This document shows, piece after piece, positions 1-7,030 of a DNA stretch of 30,191 nucleotides. Both the position numbers and the translations under genes were made by a program. Origin of the DNA: an uncultured Oscillospiraceae bacterium (lineage in GTDB: Bacteria; Bacillota; Clostridia; Oscillospirales; Oscillospiraceae); contig CAJUEU010000021.1 of NCBI GenBank assembly GCA_910585735.1, forward strand, positions 1 to 30,191, read 5' to 3'. Under the pieces are notes generated by a model, which saw only the letters and a program-made list of their open reading frames with translations, made no database searches and was not told the DNA's origin. The stretch's first letter is position 1. Each line of letters starts with the position of its first letter.

Positions 1-67
1 TGTAGTTGCGCTGCTTGCACTCGTTGCACCGCAGGGTGATTTTCACCCGGTTGCCGGCCTTTGCCAT
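1..67 (-). CDS. rpmG: 50S ribosomal protein L33, 5' part only
   Basis: The first 22 codons of a minus-strand gene that runs off the left edge. The peptide starts MAKAGNRVKITLRCNECKQR and contains the CxxC zinc-ribbon half typical of the zinc-binding form of ribosomal protein L33, a small protein of the large ribosomal subunit. A GGAGG ribosome site lies at 77-81, nine bases before the ATG at 65-67, which fixes the start. In many Bacillota rpmG heads the rpmG-secE-nusG transcript, so the genes to the left of this window may be secE and nusG (inference). It is preceded by a long leader with a terminator-like hairpin, described separately. The rest of the protein cannot be judged here. Confidence 0.9.
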   Translation of the reverse strand, partial: MAKAGNRVKITLRCNECKQRNY

Positions 68-277
68 TCTTCGGCACCTCCTTATTACTTGCCCGGACCC
101 AACAAAAAAGCCGGGCCCGGCTTTGGTTGCCGAGTCCAGCCCAAAAAGCCCCTTCAGGGGGCGAATGGACGGTGTGACTCGGCTTCATTGCCTCCCTATG
201 ACCTCTCGCGGGAGGAAAAGGGTTTGTGCGTCGCTACACCGTAAAACGCGCACAAAAAAAGAGCCCTTTTCATAGGT
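68..277 (-). promoter_or_regulatory. structured 5' leader of rpmG with intrinsic terminator (attenuator-like)
   Basis: About 210 nt separate the promoter at 284-312 from the rpmG ATG, and no gene lies in them. Visible structures: TGTGCG/CGCACA arms at 225-230 and 249-254; CCTC/GAGG at 202-205 and 212-215; a stem of CCGAGTC (131-137) with GACTCGG (175-181) enclosing a C-rich/G-rich hairpin; and a perfect palindrome AAAGCCGGGCCCGGCTTT at 107-124 whose minus-strand RNA is followed by a U run (109 to 104). The last is a textbook intrinsic terminator about 37 nt before the ATG. Bases 91-96 can pair with 111-116, which would compete with it. The leader matches no riboswitch or r-protein leader that I recognise; regulation by attenuation is inference. 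Confidence 0.6.
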
Positions 278-283
278 GCTGAT

Positions 284-312
284 ATTGTACCATGCGGCCA
301 GGGACAAGTCAA
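284..312 (-). promoter_or_regulatory. sigma-A type promoter for rpmG transcript
   Basis: On the minus strand TTGACT (307-312) and TACAAT (284-289) are separated by 17 bases, a near-consensus housekeeping promoter. It is divergent from the promoter at 360-389. Predicted start is near 277. Confidence 0.85.
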
Positions 313-359
313 GAGAAATTTTCAGAAAAATCAGGGCTTTTGCGGGTGTGGGGAGAAGA

Positions 360-389
360 TTGACAAGAGTGAGCGTGGAATGGTACAAT
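360..389 (+). promoter_or_regulatory. sigma-A type promoter for the membrane protein at 421
   Basis: TTGACA (360-365), 18-base spacer, TACAAT (384-389). The predicted start near 396 gives a short leader of about 25 nt before the ATG at 421. Confidence 0.8.
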
Positions 390-420
390 TTGGGTATCCT
401 ATTTTACGGAAGAGACAGCA

Positions 421-2115
421 ATGGAAGGCGGTGAAGGGATGAGGGGAAGACGGATAAAGCGGGGTCTGACCCGCCGGGAGGAAGATCTTATCATGGGAGT
501 GGTGCTTTTGACCCTGGGGGTCCTGCTTCTTTCCCTGATCCCCCTGCTGCGGCTGGGGAGCTCGGCCCGGGCCGCCCTGGACGACTATGTCTACGGCGCT
601 CCTGTCCACTATGCCCTGGAGGCTGGAGGCGGGCTTTTCAGCGTACTTCGGGCCATTTTGGAGAATGTGCTTTATACCTATGCCGACTGGCAGGGGACCT
701 ACAGCTCGGTGATCCTATTTTCCATTGAGCCCGGCGCGTTTCAGGAGAGCTGGTACGGATTGACCACCTGGGTAATGCTTTTCGCCATCCTCTGTCCCAT
801 CTTTTTGGCCCTGGGCGCTGTGAAGGATATGGAGCGGTGGGGGCGGCTTATCATCGGGGCGGTGGTGGCCTTCCTTTCGATCCAATATCTGCCCTCACCG
901 GCCCAGGGGTTCTATTGGTGGAACGGGGCGGCCCACTATATCCTCTTTTGGCTTTTCTCGGTGTGGGCGGTGGTGCACCAGGTGAGACTCTCCCGGTGGG
1001 AGGGGACAGAGAAGGGGTTCTGGCGCAAGGCTCTGCTGGGGATGCTGCTGGCCTTCTGGGTGGGAGGCGGCAACTTCTGCACCGCCCTGGTTTTTCCTCT
1101 GGTTTCCGGCCTGTTGTGGGTTCTGGCCATGAGAGACAAGCGCTCCTGGCAGGTGGCAACGGCCAATCTCCTGATGACGGCGGCCGGCGCTGCGGGCCTG
1201 TTCATCAGTATGGCCGCTCCGGGCAATGCCCTGCGGCAGGCAGGCTTTCAGACCATGAACCCGGTGCTGGCCATTTTGACCTCCTTTGCCCGGGCGGGGC
1301 GGACCCTCTGGGGGGCTGCGGGCTGGCAGCTTCTGGGCGCTCTGCTTTTGACGGTGCCGGTATTTTTGCTCTCCACAAGGAGCTGTTCCTATTCCTTTGA
1401 CCATCCCATCCTGGTGACTCTGGGCGGTTTCTGCGCCTATTCCGCCCTCTTTACTCCACCGATCTATTCCATGGGGGAGGCGGGGCTTCTGGGGCGGCTG
1501 GAAAACCTATTCTGGTTGGCGGGACTTTTCCTGATTTTCGGCGTGGCCTTCTACTTGGCTGGATGGGCGGCCCGGCAATGGCTGGAGCCGGGCTGGGACC
1601 GAAGCAGAAAGAGCTTGTGGGCGGTTTTCATGGTAGGGGCGGTGGCGTTGACAGTTGGTTTTCTGCTCCAGCTGCCCCGGGCCAATTCCGCCCGGGCGGC
1701 GGCTGACCTGAGAAGCCAGGCCCGGATCACGTATCTGGAGGAGCGGGAGGCCCGGCGGCAGGTGTTGGCCGACCCGGAGGCAGGCCCGGAGCGTTTCCGG
1801 CGCTTTACCGGGGGGCCGGAATGCTTTTTCCTGACACGGGTGTCCACCTGGCAGGCCGACCTACAGGTGGATGGAAAATTTGCCGAGCTTCCCATTTACC
1901 GGGGGCGTGGGGGCGGAGTGACTTACGTGGAACTGGGGGAGGCCATGACCTTCTTCGGGGTGACGAATTTGGAGGAGGGAGGATTTTCTCAGAGCTTCTA
2001 TCTCCGTGGGGGGCGCTATGTCTCCCTCCGGGAGTTCTGCGACCAGGCGGGGTATCTTATCACCTATGATTTTCCCATTGATACCATTCGGATCAGAACA
2101 AACCGAGAAGGATAA
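421..2115 (+). CDS. polytopic membrane protein, DUF6056/GT-C-like, with C-terminal soluble domain
   Basis: A 564-residue protein with about ten hydrophobic segments in residues ~20-430. After the first segment there is a loop with a DDY motif followed by W-Q-G-T and F-S-I-E residues, an arrangement seen in DUF6056-type and other GT-C-fold membrane glycosyltransferase-like families, so a role in transferring sugars from lipid carriers at the cell surface is possible but unproven. Residues ~450-564 are soluble; the end (around YVSLREFCDQAGYLITYD then TIRI) resembles the repeat unit of copper-amine-oxidase-N 'stalk' domains. The ATG at 421 has only a weak GGAAGA upstream; an in-frame ATG at 439 is an alternative. 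The gene is monocistronic: own promoter, own terminator. Confidence 0.7.
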   Translation: MEGGEGMRGRRIKRGLTRREEDLIMGVVLLTLGVLLLSLIPLLRLGSSARAALDDYVYGAPVHYALEAGGGLFSVLRAILENVLYTYADWQGTYSSVILFSIEPGAFQESWYGLTTWVMLFAILCPIFLALGAVKDMERWGRLIIGAVVAFLSIQYLPSPAQGFYWWNGAAHYILFWLFSVWAVVHQVRLSRWEGTEKGFWRKALLGMLLAFWVGGGNFCTALVFPLVSGLLWVLAMRDKRSWQVATANLLMTAAGAAGLFISMAAPGNALRQAGFQTMNPVLAILTSFARAGRTLWGAAGWQLLGALLLTVPVFLLSTRSCSYSFDHPILVTLGGFCAYSALFTPPIYSMGEAGLLGRLENLFWLAGLFLIFGVAFYLAGWAARQWLEPGWDRSRKSLWAVFMVGAVALTVGFLLQLPRANSARAAADLRSQARITYLEEREARRQVLADPEAGPERFRRFTGGPECFFLTRVSTWQADLQVDGKFAELPIYRGRGGGVTYVELGEAMTFFGVTNLEEGGFSQSFYLRGGRYVSLREFCDQAGYLITYDFPIDTIRIRTNREG

Positions 2116-2152
2116 AAAAGGACCGCCTCCCAGATAGGGAGGCGGTCCTTTT
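2116..2152 (+). terminator. intrinsic terminator after the membrane protein gene
   Basis: A perfect 16-bp stem (2116-2131 with 2137-2152) with a 5-base loop and terminal T run starts right after the stop codon. A-rich and T-rich flanks would let it work on either strand, though nothing on the minus strand needs it. Confidence 0.9.
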
Positions 2153-2173
2153 CACAGAAGGAAGGGAAAAGTC

Positions 2174-2180
2174 TGTCGTT
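2174..2180 (+). promoter_or_regulatory. possible Spo0A box upstream of spoIIGA
   Basis: TGTCGTT matches the 0A-box consensus TGTCGAA at five of seven positions. It lies about 80 bases before the predicted start, similar to the distal 0A site of the Bacillus subtilis spoIIG promoter. The match is short, so this rests mostly on position. Confidence 0.35.
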
Positions 2181-2216
2181 TTTTGCCCTGTGGGGGATTT
2201 TTCTTTCTGCCCCGCT

Positions 2217-2249
2217 TTGACCTTTTTTGAGGGGGAGGGCTCGTATAAT
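2217..2249 (+). promoter_or_regulatory. spoIIG-type promoter with 21-bp spacer
   Basis: TTGACC (2217-2222) and TATAAT (2244-2249) are 21 bases apart. This is too long for unaided sigma-A polymerase but close to the known 22-bp spacing of the B. subtilis spoIIG promoter, which needs phosphorylated Spo0A. It is the only good -10 in front of spoIIGA. Confidence 0.65.
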
Positions 2250-2271
2250 AGCAGGGTAAGGGGGGACAGCC

Positions 2272-3090
2272 ATGACCGTAGTCTACATAGATGAGGTTTT
2301 TGCGCTCAACGCCGTGATGGACTACCTGCTTCTGTTGTCCTCGGCCCGGCTGGCGGGGGAGGAGCTCCGCCGGGGACGGATGATCCTGGGCGCGGTCCTG
2401 GGTGGGCTGTACGCCGCGGCATTCCTGCTGCCCGGATGGGGCTATCTGGGCCATCCGCTGTGCAAGCTGGCGATGGGGGTGGCTCTGCCCCTGGCGGCGT
2501 TTGGGGGCTCCAAGCGACTTTTGCGAGTGAGCCTGATCTTTTTCGGGGTGTCGGCTACCTTTGGAGGCGGGGTGCTGGCCCTCCAGCTCTGGATGGGAGC
2601 TCCGGCTATCCCGGATTTGAAAACGCTGCTTTTGGCGGCGGCCGGGTGCTATGGCCTTCTCACTTTGGTCTTTCACCGGGGGCTCCGCCATACGGGCGGA
2701 GAGCTGGCGTCGGCCCGGCTCACGCTGGGGGAACGGACCTGCCGGCTTACGGCTCTGGTAGACACGGGGAACACTCTCACCGACCCGGTGACCGGGCGGC
2801 CCGTTATGGTGGCTGAGGGAGAGCGGCTTTCCGGGCTGTTCCCGTCAGGAGAATGCCCCACCGCCCGGGAGCTTTCCGACCCGGTGTCCGCGCTGGAGCG
2901 CCGGGGCGGGAAGGACGGACGGTGGCGTCTGCTGCCCTACCGGGCGGTGGGGGTGTCCCACGCTCTGCTGTTGGCGGTGAGGGTGGATGGGGCCCGGATA
3001 GGCGGGGAGGATTACGGTCCCCTTTTGGTGGCCCTGTCTCCCACCCCAGTGTCCGACGGCGGGGGCTACAGCGCCCTCATAGGGGCGTAG
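2272..3090 (+). CDS. spoIIGA: sporulation sigma-E factor-processing peptidase SpoIIGA
   Basis: A 272-residue protein (B. subtilis SpoIIGA is about 309). Residues 1-~145 hold about five membrane segments; the soluble half carries the aspartic-protease signature VDTGNTLTDP with the catalytic aspartate at 164. SpoIIGA sits in the sporulation septum of the mother cell, dimerises into a retroviral-protease-like active site and, when triggered by SpoIIR from the forespore, cuts the pro-sequence from sigma-E. The start ATG at 2272 follows a G-rich ribosome site. The gene for its substrate, sigE, begins 89 bases downstream in the same transcript, as in nearly all spore formers. The C-terminus, ending soon after GGYSALIGA, is shorter than in Bacillus. 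Confidence 0.93.
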   Translation: MTVVYIDEVFALNAVMDYLLLLSSARLAGEELRRGRMILGAVLGGLYAAAFLLPGWGYLGHPLCKLAMGVALPLAAFGGSKRLLRVSLIFFGVSATFGGGVLALQLWMGAPAIPDLKTLLLAAAGCYGLLTLVFHRGLRHTGGELASARLTLGERTCRLTALVDTGNTLTDPVTGRPVMVAEGERLSGLFPSGECPTARELSDPVSALERRGGKDGRWRLLPYRAVGVSHALLLAVRVDGARIGGEDYGPLLVALSPTPVSDGGGYSALIGA

Positions 3091-3179
3091 GGTATGGAGG
3101 GAAGACTGATCGTGTACCTCTGCGAGGGGCAGGGGCACGTCATCCGCCAGAAGAGCGTAACAAGAAGGAGGAAGGACCC

Positions 3180-3902
3180 ATGAGGGAAATCATACGCCGG
3201 GCCTGGTGGTCTTTGGCGGCTTTGCTGGCCCGGCTGGGGCTGGCCCTGCCGGGGAAGATCATGTATATCGGGGGGAGCGAGACCCTGCCCGCGCCGCTGA
3301 AAAAGGAAGAAGAAGCCGAGCTCATTGTCCGGCTGGGGGAGGGGGACGAGGAGGCCAAAAGCGCCCTCATCGAGCACAACCTGCGCCTGGTGGTCTACAT
3401 CGCCAAGCGGTTCGAGAATACAGGCATCAACATTGAGGACCTTATTTCCATCGGCACCATTGGGCTTATTAAGGCGGTAAACACCTACAAGGCCGAGAAG
3501 AATATCAAGCTGGCCACCTACGCCTCCCGGTGTATTGAGAACGAGATCCTCATGTACCTGCGGAAAACCTCCAACCAGCGGGGGGAGGTCTCCTTTGACG
3601 AGCCTCTGAATACCGACTGGGACGGCAATGAGCTGCTCCTTTCGGACATTTTGGGGACCGAGGAGGACATGGTGATGAAGCCCCTGGAGGAGGACACCGA
3701 CCGGCAGCTTCTCTCCCTGGCCCTCAACCGTCTGGAGGACCGGGAAAAGCTTATCATCACCCTTCGTTTTGGGCTGAACGGGGTGCAGGAGCGGACCCAA
3801 AAAGAAGTGGCCGACCAGTTGGGGATCTCCCAGTCCTACATTTCCCGGCTGGAAAAGCGGATCATCGACCGGCTGAAAAAAGAGATTCTTCGGATGATGT
3901 AA
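3180..3902 (+). CDS. sigE: RNA polymerase sporulation sigma factor sigma-E (pro-form)
   Basis: A 240-residue sigma-70 family protein. The amphipathic pro-sequence (residues 1-28) ends in KIMYIGGSETLP; by analogy with B. subtilis, SpoIIGA should cut just before Tyr29. Region 2 is in residues ~60-130 (DLISIGTIGLIKAVNTYK), region 4 with a helix-turn-helix near the C-terminus (TQKEVADQLGISQSYISRLE). Mature sigma-E directs early mother-cell gene expression in sporulation. The ATG at 3180 is preceded by GAAGGAGGAAGG, which decides the start, although the frame stays open upstream. Cotranscribed with spoIIGA and followed by a strong terminator. Unlike in Bacillus, sigG is not adjacent but lies 5.7 kb downstream. 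Confidence 0.97.
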   Translation: MREIIRRAWWSLAALLARLGLALPGKIMYIGGSETLPAPLKKEEEAELIVRLGEGDEEAKSALIEHNLRLVVYIAKRFENTGINIEDLISIGTIGLIKAVNTYKAEKNIKLATYASRCIENEILMYLRKTSNQRGEVSFDEPLNTDWDGNELLLSDILGTEEDMVMKPLEEDTDRQLLSLALNRLEDREKLIITLRFGLNGVQERTQKEVADQLGISQSYISRLEKRIIDRLKKEILRMM

Positions 3903-3917
3903 GGGCCGCCGGGAAAG

Positions 3918-3954
3918 AAAACTCCGTGGAGAGACCAGCTCCACGGAGTTTTTT
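3918..3954 (+). terminator. intrinsic terminator of spoIIGA-sigE
   Basis: A 14-bp stem (3918-3931 with 3939-3952), 7-base loop and T run, 15 bases after the sigE stop. Confidence 0.9.
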
Positions 3955-3976
3955 GCAAATTTCTTTAAAATTTTCC

Positions 3977-4005
3977 TTACATTTTGGAAAAAAGTGTGCT
4001 ATAAT
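3977..4005 (+). promoter_or_regulatory. sigma-A promoter with extended -10 for carD-like gene
   Basis: TTACAT (3977-3982), 17 bases, TATAAT (4000-4005) preceded by TGC, an extended -10. It gives a leader of about 90 nt that includes a small CTCCC/GGGAG hairpin at 4026-4042. Confidence 0.8.
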
Positions 4006-4102
4006 AGGTCTATCAGATAACATTTCTCCCCAGGAATGGGAGGAATTTCATCTTGTGCGGACAGGAACGCGGGAAGGGTGCGTGCGGAGAAAAGGAGAAG
4101 TT

Positions 4103-4603
4103 ATGTATCAAGTAGGGGACATGATCGTCTATGGACGCACGGGTGTGTGCCGTGTAGAACGGATCGAGGAGAATCAAAACGGGACCTTTTATGCCCTGAT
4201 GCCCTTGTATCAGAGCTGCAGTATCCTGACCCCGGTGGAGGGGAAGGTCTTCATGCGCCCGGTGATCTCTCGGGAGGAGGCCGAAGCCCTGATCGATACG
4301 CTTCCTCAACTGGAGGCCGTCCCCTATGAGGGGAAGGCGGTGCGGGAGCTTACCGAGCATTACCAGGCCTCCATTGACTCATTTGATTGTACGGCGTGGG
4401 CGGTCATGACAAAATCCATCTATGCCAAACGACGGACTGCCGAACAGGAGAAGAAGAAATTCGGCGCCGTGGACGAACGGTTCATGAAGGAGGGGGAGGC
4501 CCTCCTCTTTGGAGAACTGGCCGTAGCCCTGGAGCTGCCCCTGGAGCGGGTGAGAGGATACATTGACGACCGCCTTGCCGGGGTGGCCGCCGCGGGAGCG
4601 TGA
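4103..4603 (+). CDS. CarD family transcriptional regulator
   Basis: A 166-residue protein. The N-terminal ~60 residues (MYQVGDMIVYGRTGVCRVER...) form the RNA-polymerase-interacting CarD/TRCF-RID type Tudor-like fold, with the typical 'GD.VVYG..GV..V' start; the rest is helical, as in the DNA-binding C-terminal part of CarD/CdnL. Such proteins bind the beta subunit of RNA polymerase and stabilise open promoter complexes, mostly at rRNA and growth-related promoters. The ATG at 4103 follows AAAGGAGAAG, which marks the start even though the frame is open further upstream. Monocistronic, with its own extended -10 promoter and terminator. The family is certain from the N-terminal pattern; its regulon here is unknown. 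Confidence 0.9.
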   Translation: MYQVGDMIVYGRTGVCRVERIEENQNGTFYALMPLYQSCSILTPVEGKVFMRPVISREEAEALIDTLPQLEAVPYEGKAVRELTEHYQASIDSFDCTAWAVMTKSIYAKRRTAEQEKKKFGAVDERFMKEGEALLFGELAVALELPLERVRGYIDDRLAGVAAAGA

Positions 4604-4612
4604 CAGAATATG

Positions 4613-4650
4613 AAAAGACGGGAAGAGTGTTTGGGCTCTTCCCGTCTTTT
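4613..4650. terminator. bidirectional terminator between carD-like gene and coaX
   Basis: A perfect 15-bp stem (4613-4627 with 4636-4650) with A-rich left and T-rich right ends. It can end both the plus-strand carD-like transcript and the minus-strand coaX transcript, whose stop codon is at 4653. Confidence 0.9.
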
Positions 4651-4652
4651 AC

Positions 4653-5420
4653 TTATTGGTTTTTGTCGTAGATCAGCTTTAGACCCTGAAGCATCAGATC
4701 TTCCTCAATGGAGATCTTCCGCCTGCACAGGGGGACCACCAGGGTGGAAAGGCCGCCGGTGGCCACCACCGAGGCCATGGGCATGCCCAACTCCTCCTCT
4801 ACCCGGTCGATGAGGCCGTCCAGCATGGCGGCGTGGCCAAAGACCGCGCCCGACTGCATGCACTCCACCGTGTTGGAGCAGACCACCTTTTTGGGGACGG
4901 AGAGCTGGATGTGGGGGAGCTGGCTGGTGCCCGAGGAGAGGGCGTCCACCGAGAGTTGGAGCCCGGCCAGAATGGCCCCTCCCAGGAACCGGCCCTCCTT
5001 GTCGATGACCGACATGGTGTTGGCAGTGCCCATGTCAAAGACGATCATGGGCTTGGGATATTTGTCCGTGGCGGCCACCGCCCCCACCACCAGGTCGGCC
5101 CCCAACTGGCCGGGGTCGTCGATCTTGATGTTGAGCCCGGTCTTGATACCGGCGCCCACCACCAGGGGCTTTTTCTCCGTGACGGTCTCCACCGCCCGGC
5201 ACAGAACATTGGTGAGCTCGCTGACCACGCAGGAGAGGACGGCTCCCTCTACGGCGGAGGGCTCCACATGATGCAGGTCGAACAGGCTGCGGAAGAGAAG
5301 GGCATATTCGTCCCGGGTCTTGGCCCGGTCGGTGCGCAGCCGGGCGGTGAAGCGGAGGGAGTCCCCCTCCAGACAGCCCAGAACAATGTGGGTGTTGCCG
5401 GCATCGATGGCTAACAGCAT
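4653..5420 (-). CDS. coaX: type III pantothenate kinase
   Basis: A 255-residue protein, the usual length for CoaX. It phosphorylates pantothenate with ATP, the first step of coenzyme A synthesis, in the cytoplasm. Visible ASKHA-fold motifs are the phosphate-1 loop LAIDAGNTH at residues 3-11, the pantothenate-binding PGQLGAD segment near residue 103, the phosphate-2 motif FDMGTANT near 130, and a later VVATGGLS loop. Type III enzymes need a monovalent cation and are not inhibited by CoA (family knowledge). A GGAGG site precedes the ATG at 5420. It follows the ECF S-component gene by 13 bases and shares its transcript, linking vitamin uptake with first use. Confidence 0.95.
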   Translation of the reverse strand: MLLAIDAGNTHIVLGCLEGDSLRFTARLRTDRAKTRDEYALLFRSLFDLHHVEPSAVEGAVLSCVVSELTNVLCRAVETVTEKKPLVVGAGIKTGLNIKIDDPGQLGADLVVGAVAATDKYPKPMIVFDMGTANTMSVIDKEGRFLGGAILAGLQLSVDALSSGTSQLPHIQLSVPKKVVCSNTVECMQSGAVFGHAAMLDGLIDRVEEELGMPMASVVATGGLSTLVVPLCRRKISIEEDLMLQGLKLIYDKNQ

Positions 5421-5433
5421 GACGGTTCCTCCT

Positions 5434-6054
5434 TTATTCTTTCTCCATGTTCTTCACGCTCTGAATGGGAGCGGCGAAGGGACGGCGGGCGTTGATGATA
5501 CGAACGATGACCGGGCACAGTACCAGGTCCAGACCCAGCTCAAAGAAGATGTTGAACCCGATGAAGACGACGGCGATAACCACCGGGCCGCTGCCCGGGA
5601 TCCCCAGGTTGGCGGCAAACTGGATACAGTCGTCCATAAAGAAGAGCATGGAGCCCAGGAAAAACACGCCGGTGTTGACCAGGGGATAGGCCACCGCCGC
5701 CGCCAGCGTGGCCCCAAAGCCGCTTTTTTTCTCCAGGAGCCGGTAAAAGGCGCCGGCGGCCAATCCGGCCAGAGTGCCCTTGAGCAGAACGATGGCCACC
5801 GTGGCGATGGGGTCCCAGGCGAAGAAGAGGGCGGCGTCCCCTGAGGCCAGAACCGTGATGCCGAAAACCAGCCCCAGCCACGCCCCGGCTCCGGGCCCCA
5901 GCAGCGCGCCGCCGATGATGACGGGCACACCTACCATGGACACGGCGAATGTGCCGAAGCGGATGGCGATGCCCATCATCTGCAGCACAGCCACAATGGC
6001 GGTGAGCAGGGCCAGCAGGGCCAGACTTCGTGTGTCGTACCTTGTGCTTTTCAT
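5434..6054 (-). CDS. ECF transporter S component, probably pantothenate-specific (PanT-like)
   Basis: A 206-residue, very hydrophobic protein with about six membrane segments, fitting the substrate-capturing S subunit of energy-coupling-factor vitamin transporters. The N-terminal segment (RSLALLALLTAIVAVLQ) carries the alanine-rich pattern by which S components dock on the EcfT coupling protein. The shared EcfAA'T module is not in this window. Pantothenate is the likely substrate because the next gene in the operon is pantothenate kinase; the sequence alone does not prove it. The ATG at 6052-6054 is chosen because the AGGAGG at 6064-6069 lies nine bases upstream; a TTG two codons earlier is too close to that site. 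Confidence 0.85.
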   Translation of the reverse strand: MKSTRYDTRSLALLALLTAIVAVLQMMGIAIRFGTFAVSMVGVPVIIGGALLGPGAGAWLGLVFGITVLASGDAALFFAWDPIATVAIVLLKGTLAGLAAGAFYRLLEKKSGFGATLAAAVAYPLVNTGVFFLGSMLFFMDDCIQFAANLGIPGSGPVVIAVVFIGFNIFFELGLDLVLCPVIVRIINARRPFAAPIQSVKNMEKE

Positions 6055-6128
6055 ATTCAATTACCTCCTGCTGCTGTCCACAAAGGGTACAGCGCAATAT
6101 TTTTGCCGCCGTGACCGGCGACGGCACT

Positions 6129-6157
6129 ATTATAGGAGGATGGGGGGAAAAATGCAA
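6129..6157 (-). promoter_or_regulatory. sigma-A promoter for ECF S component-coaX operon
   Basis: On the minus strand TTGCAT (6152-6157), 17 bases, TATAAT (6129-6134). It leaves a leader of about 67 nt before the S-component ATG. I see no known riboswitch in that leader. Confidence 0.75.
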
Positions 6158-6293
6158 GGGGAAAATATCACGTTGGGCTCCCGGCCTGCGTGGTCACGGC
6201 TTTATAGCCGTTTCACATAGGGGTGGAGGGGGACGAAGGAGCGGCGCTGCTCCTTCGGGCTCATTTCGGCCAGAAGGGCGGGAGCAGCTCAGG

Positions 6294-6482
6294 TCAGTTT
6301 TCCTCTATGGCGGTCAGGATCTTGTCAATGGTCTTCGCGCGGGGATTTCCGCCCTGCTCCCGGTAGCGGTACAGGTTGGAGAGGGTCACGTCGAAATCCA
6401 AGGCGATCTCCGACAGCGTTTTGTTGGTTTTCTCCTGATAGGCCAGGATAAGGCGGGCGATAACAGAATCAACAGTTTCCAT
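6294..6482 (-). CDS. small helix-turn-helix protein
   Basis: A 62-residue protein that is almost entirely one HTH: residues ~22-45 (TLSEIALDFDVTLSNLYRYR) read as turn and recognition helix, and PRAKTIDKILTAIEE at the end fits a closing helix of the Xre/Cro type. It would bind DNA as a dimer; no target is evident. The ATG at 6480-6482 has an AAAGGAG site ten bases upstream. Both sides are gene-free: 6055-6293 holds only the neighbouring promoter and a CGAAGGAGC/GCTCCTTCG hairpin near 6236-6259, and 6483-7117 is mostly AT-rich. It may belong with the accessory block to its right, but it points away from it. Confidence 0.7.
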   Translation of the reverse strand: METVDSVIARLILAYQEKTNKTLSEIALDFDVTLSNLYRYREQGGNPRAKTIDKILTAIEEN

Positions 6483-6562
6483 TTGGAAAGAGCTCCTTTC
6501 GTGCGTTCATGGAAAAACGCCCGGTCATAAAAGCCCTGGGTATCAAGCCCTTACGGGCAAAA

Positions 6563-6604
6563 GCAAAGGCCGGAAAATCTTTTTTGAGATTTTCCGGCCT
6601 TTGC
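6563..6604. repeat. perfect 18-bp inverted repeat in intergenic region
   Basis: GCAAAGGCCGGAAAATCT (6563-6580) is perfectly repeated in inverted form at 6587-6604, with a 6-base T-rich loop. Neither strand has a proper T run after the stem, so it is a poor intrinsic terminator. It may be a transcription-stopping hairpin or a relic palindromic element. Confidence 0.6.
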
Positions 6605-6819
6605 CATGGGCATTTTCCCATAAATCGTGTATTTTGATTTTTGGATGAGGGCCTGGAAAAATCTCCGCTGACAGTTTGGATTTATCCTGTCCATTTAAGG
6701 CGGAGGAAATCCGGCGATCATCATATGTACATGCTTTGAAATGATATGCAGACGTTTGCCTTTTTGAGAACTATGGCGGGGCACAAATCAGAACTTTAGA
6801 ACTGGACCATTAAGATTGC
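6605..6819. other. intergenic stretch without recognisable gene
   Basis: Part of the 635-base gap 6483-7117. Apart from the inverted repeat to its left and the two promoter-like sites to its right, I see no coding potential. The open frames present are short, lack ribosome sites and have unlikely composition. Confidence 0.6.
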
Positions 6820-6848
6820 TTGACACCTCCCTATTTGTCGGAGATAAT
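6820..6848 (+). promoter_or_regulatory. promoter-like site, distal, upstream of the HTH gene at 7118
   Basis: TTGACA (6820-6825), exactly 17 bases, GATAAT (6843-6848). It lies ~270 bases before the HTH gene, with no terminator in between. It could give a long-leader transcript or a short untranslated RNA. Confidence 0.55.
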
Positions 6849-7002
6849 AAAAATAATGATCTCTCCCTTACAAAATTTCCCCTATTGAGGTAGTAAATTT
6901 GGCTTGGGGAAGTGTGACGGACGTATTTGGGGCCAAACTCTAAAATGCCGAATAAAAAGGAAAAAATATCGGATTTTGGATATATTTCGTTAATTAAAAT
7001 GG

Positions 7003-7030
7003 TTGACAATTAAAATAATTGGAACATAAT
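7003..7030 (+). promoter_or_regulatory. sigma-A promoter, proximal, for the HTH-sigma cassette
   Basis: TTGACA (7003-7008), 16 bases, CATAAT (7025-7030), in a strongly AT-rich stretch. Predicted start is near 7037, about 80 nt before the HTH gene. Confidence 0.7.

Noticed and set aside
120..260. tRNA-like folding in the rpmG leader
   Set aside because: No T-loop GTTCRA pattern, no acceptor stem pairing and no CCA; the arms do not form a cloverleaf.
3094..3182. 29-codon open frame between spoIIGA and sigE ending on the sigE start codon
   Set aside because: It has no usable ribosome site of its own and its basic end is just the sigE ribosome-site region read as codons; probably chance.
6055..6060. 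TTG start two codons before the ECF S-component ATG (and similar TTGs at 8083 and 8967)
   Set aside because: In each case the SD sequence is only 0-3 bases from the TTG but nine bases from the following ATG, so the ATG is the better start.
6788..7009. 73-codon open frame on the minus strand in the AT-rich gap
   Set aside because: No ribosome site, runs through two good plus-strand promoters, and composition is not protein-like.
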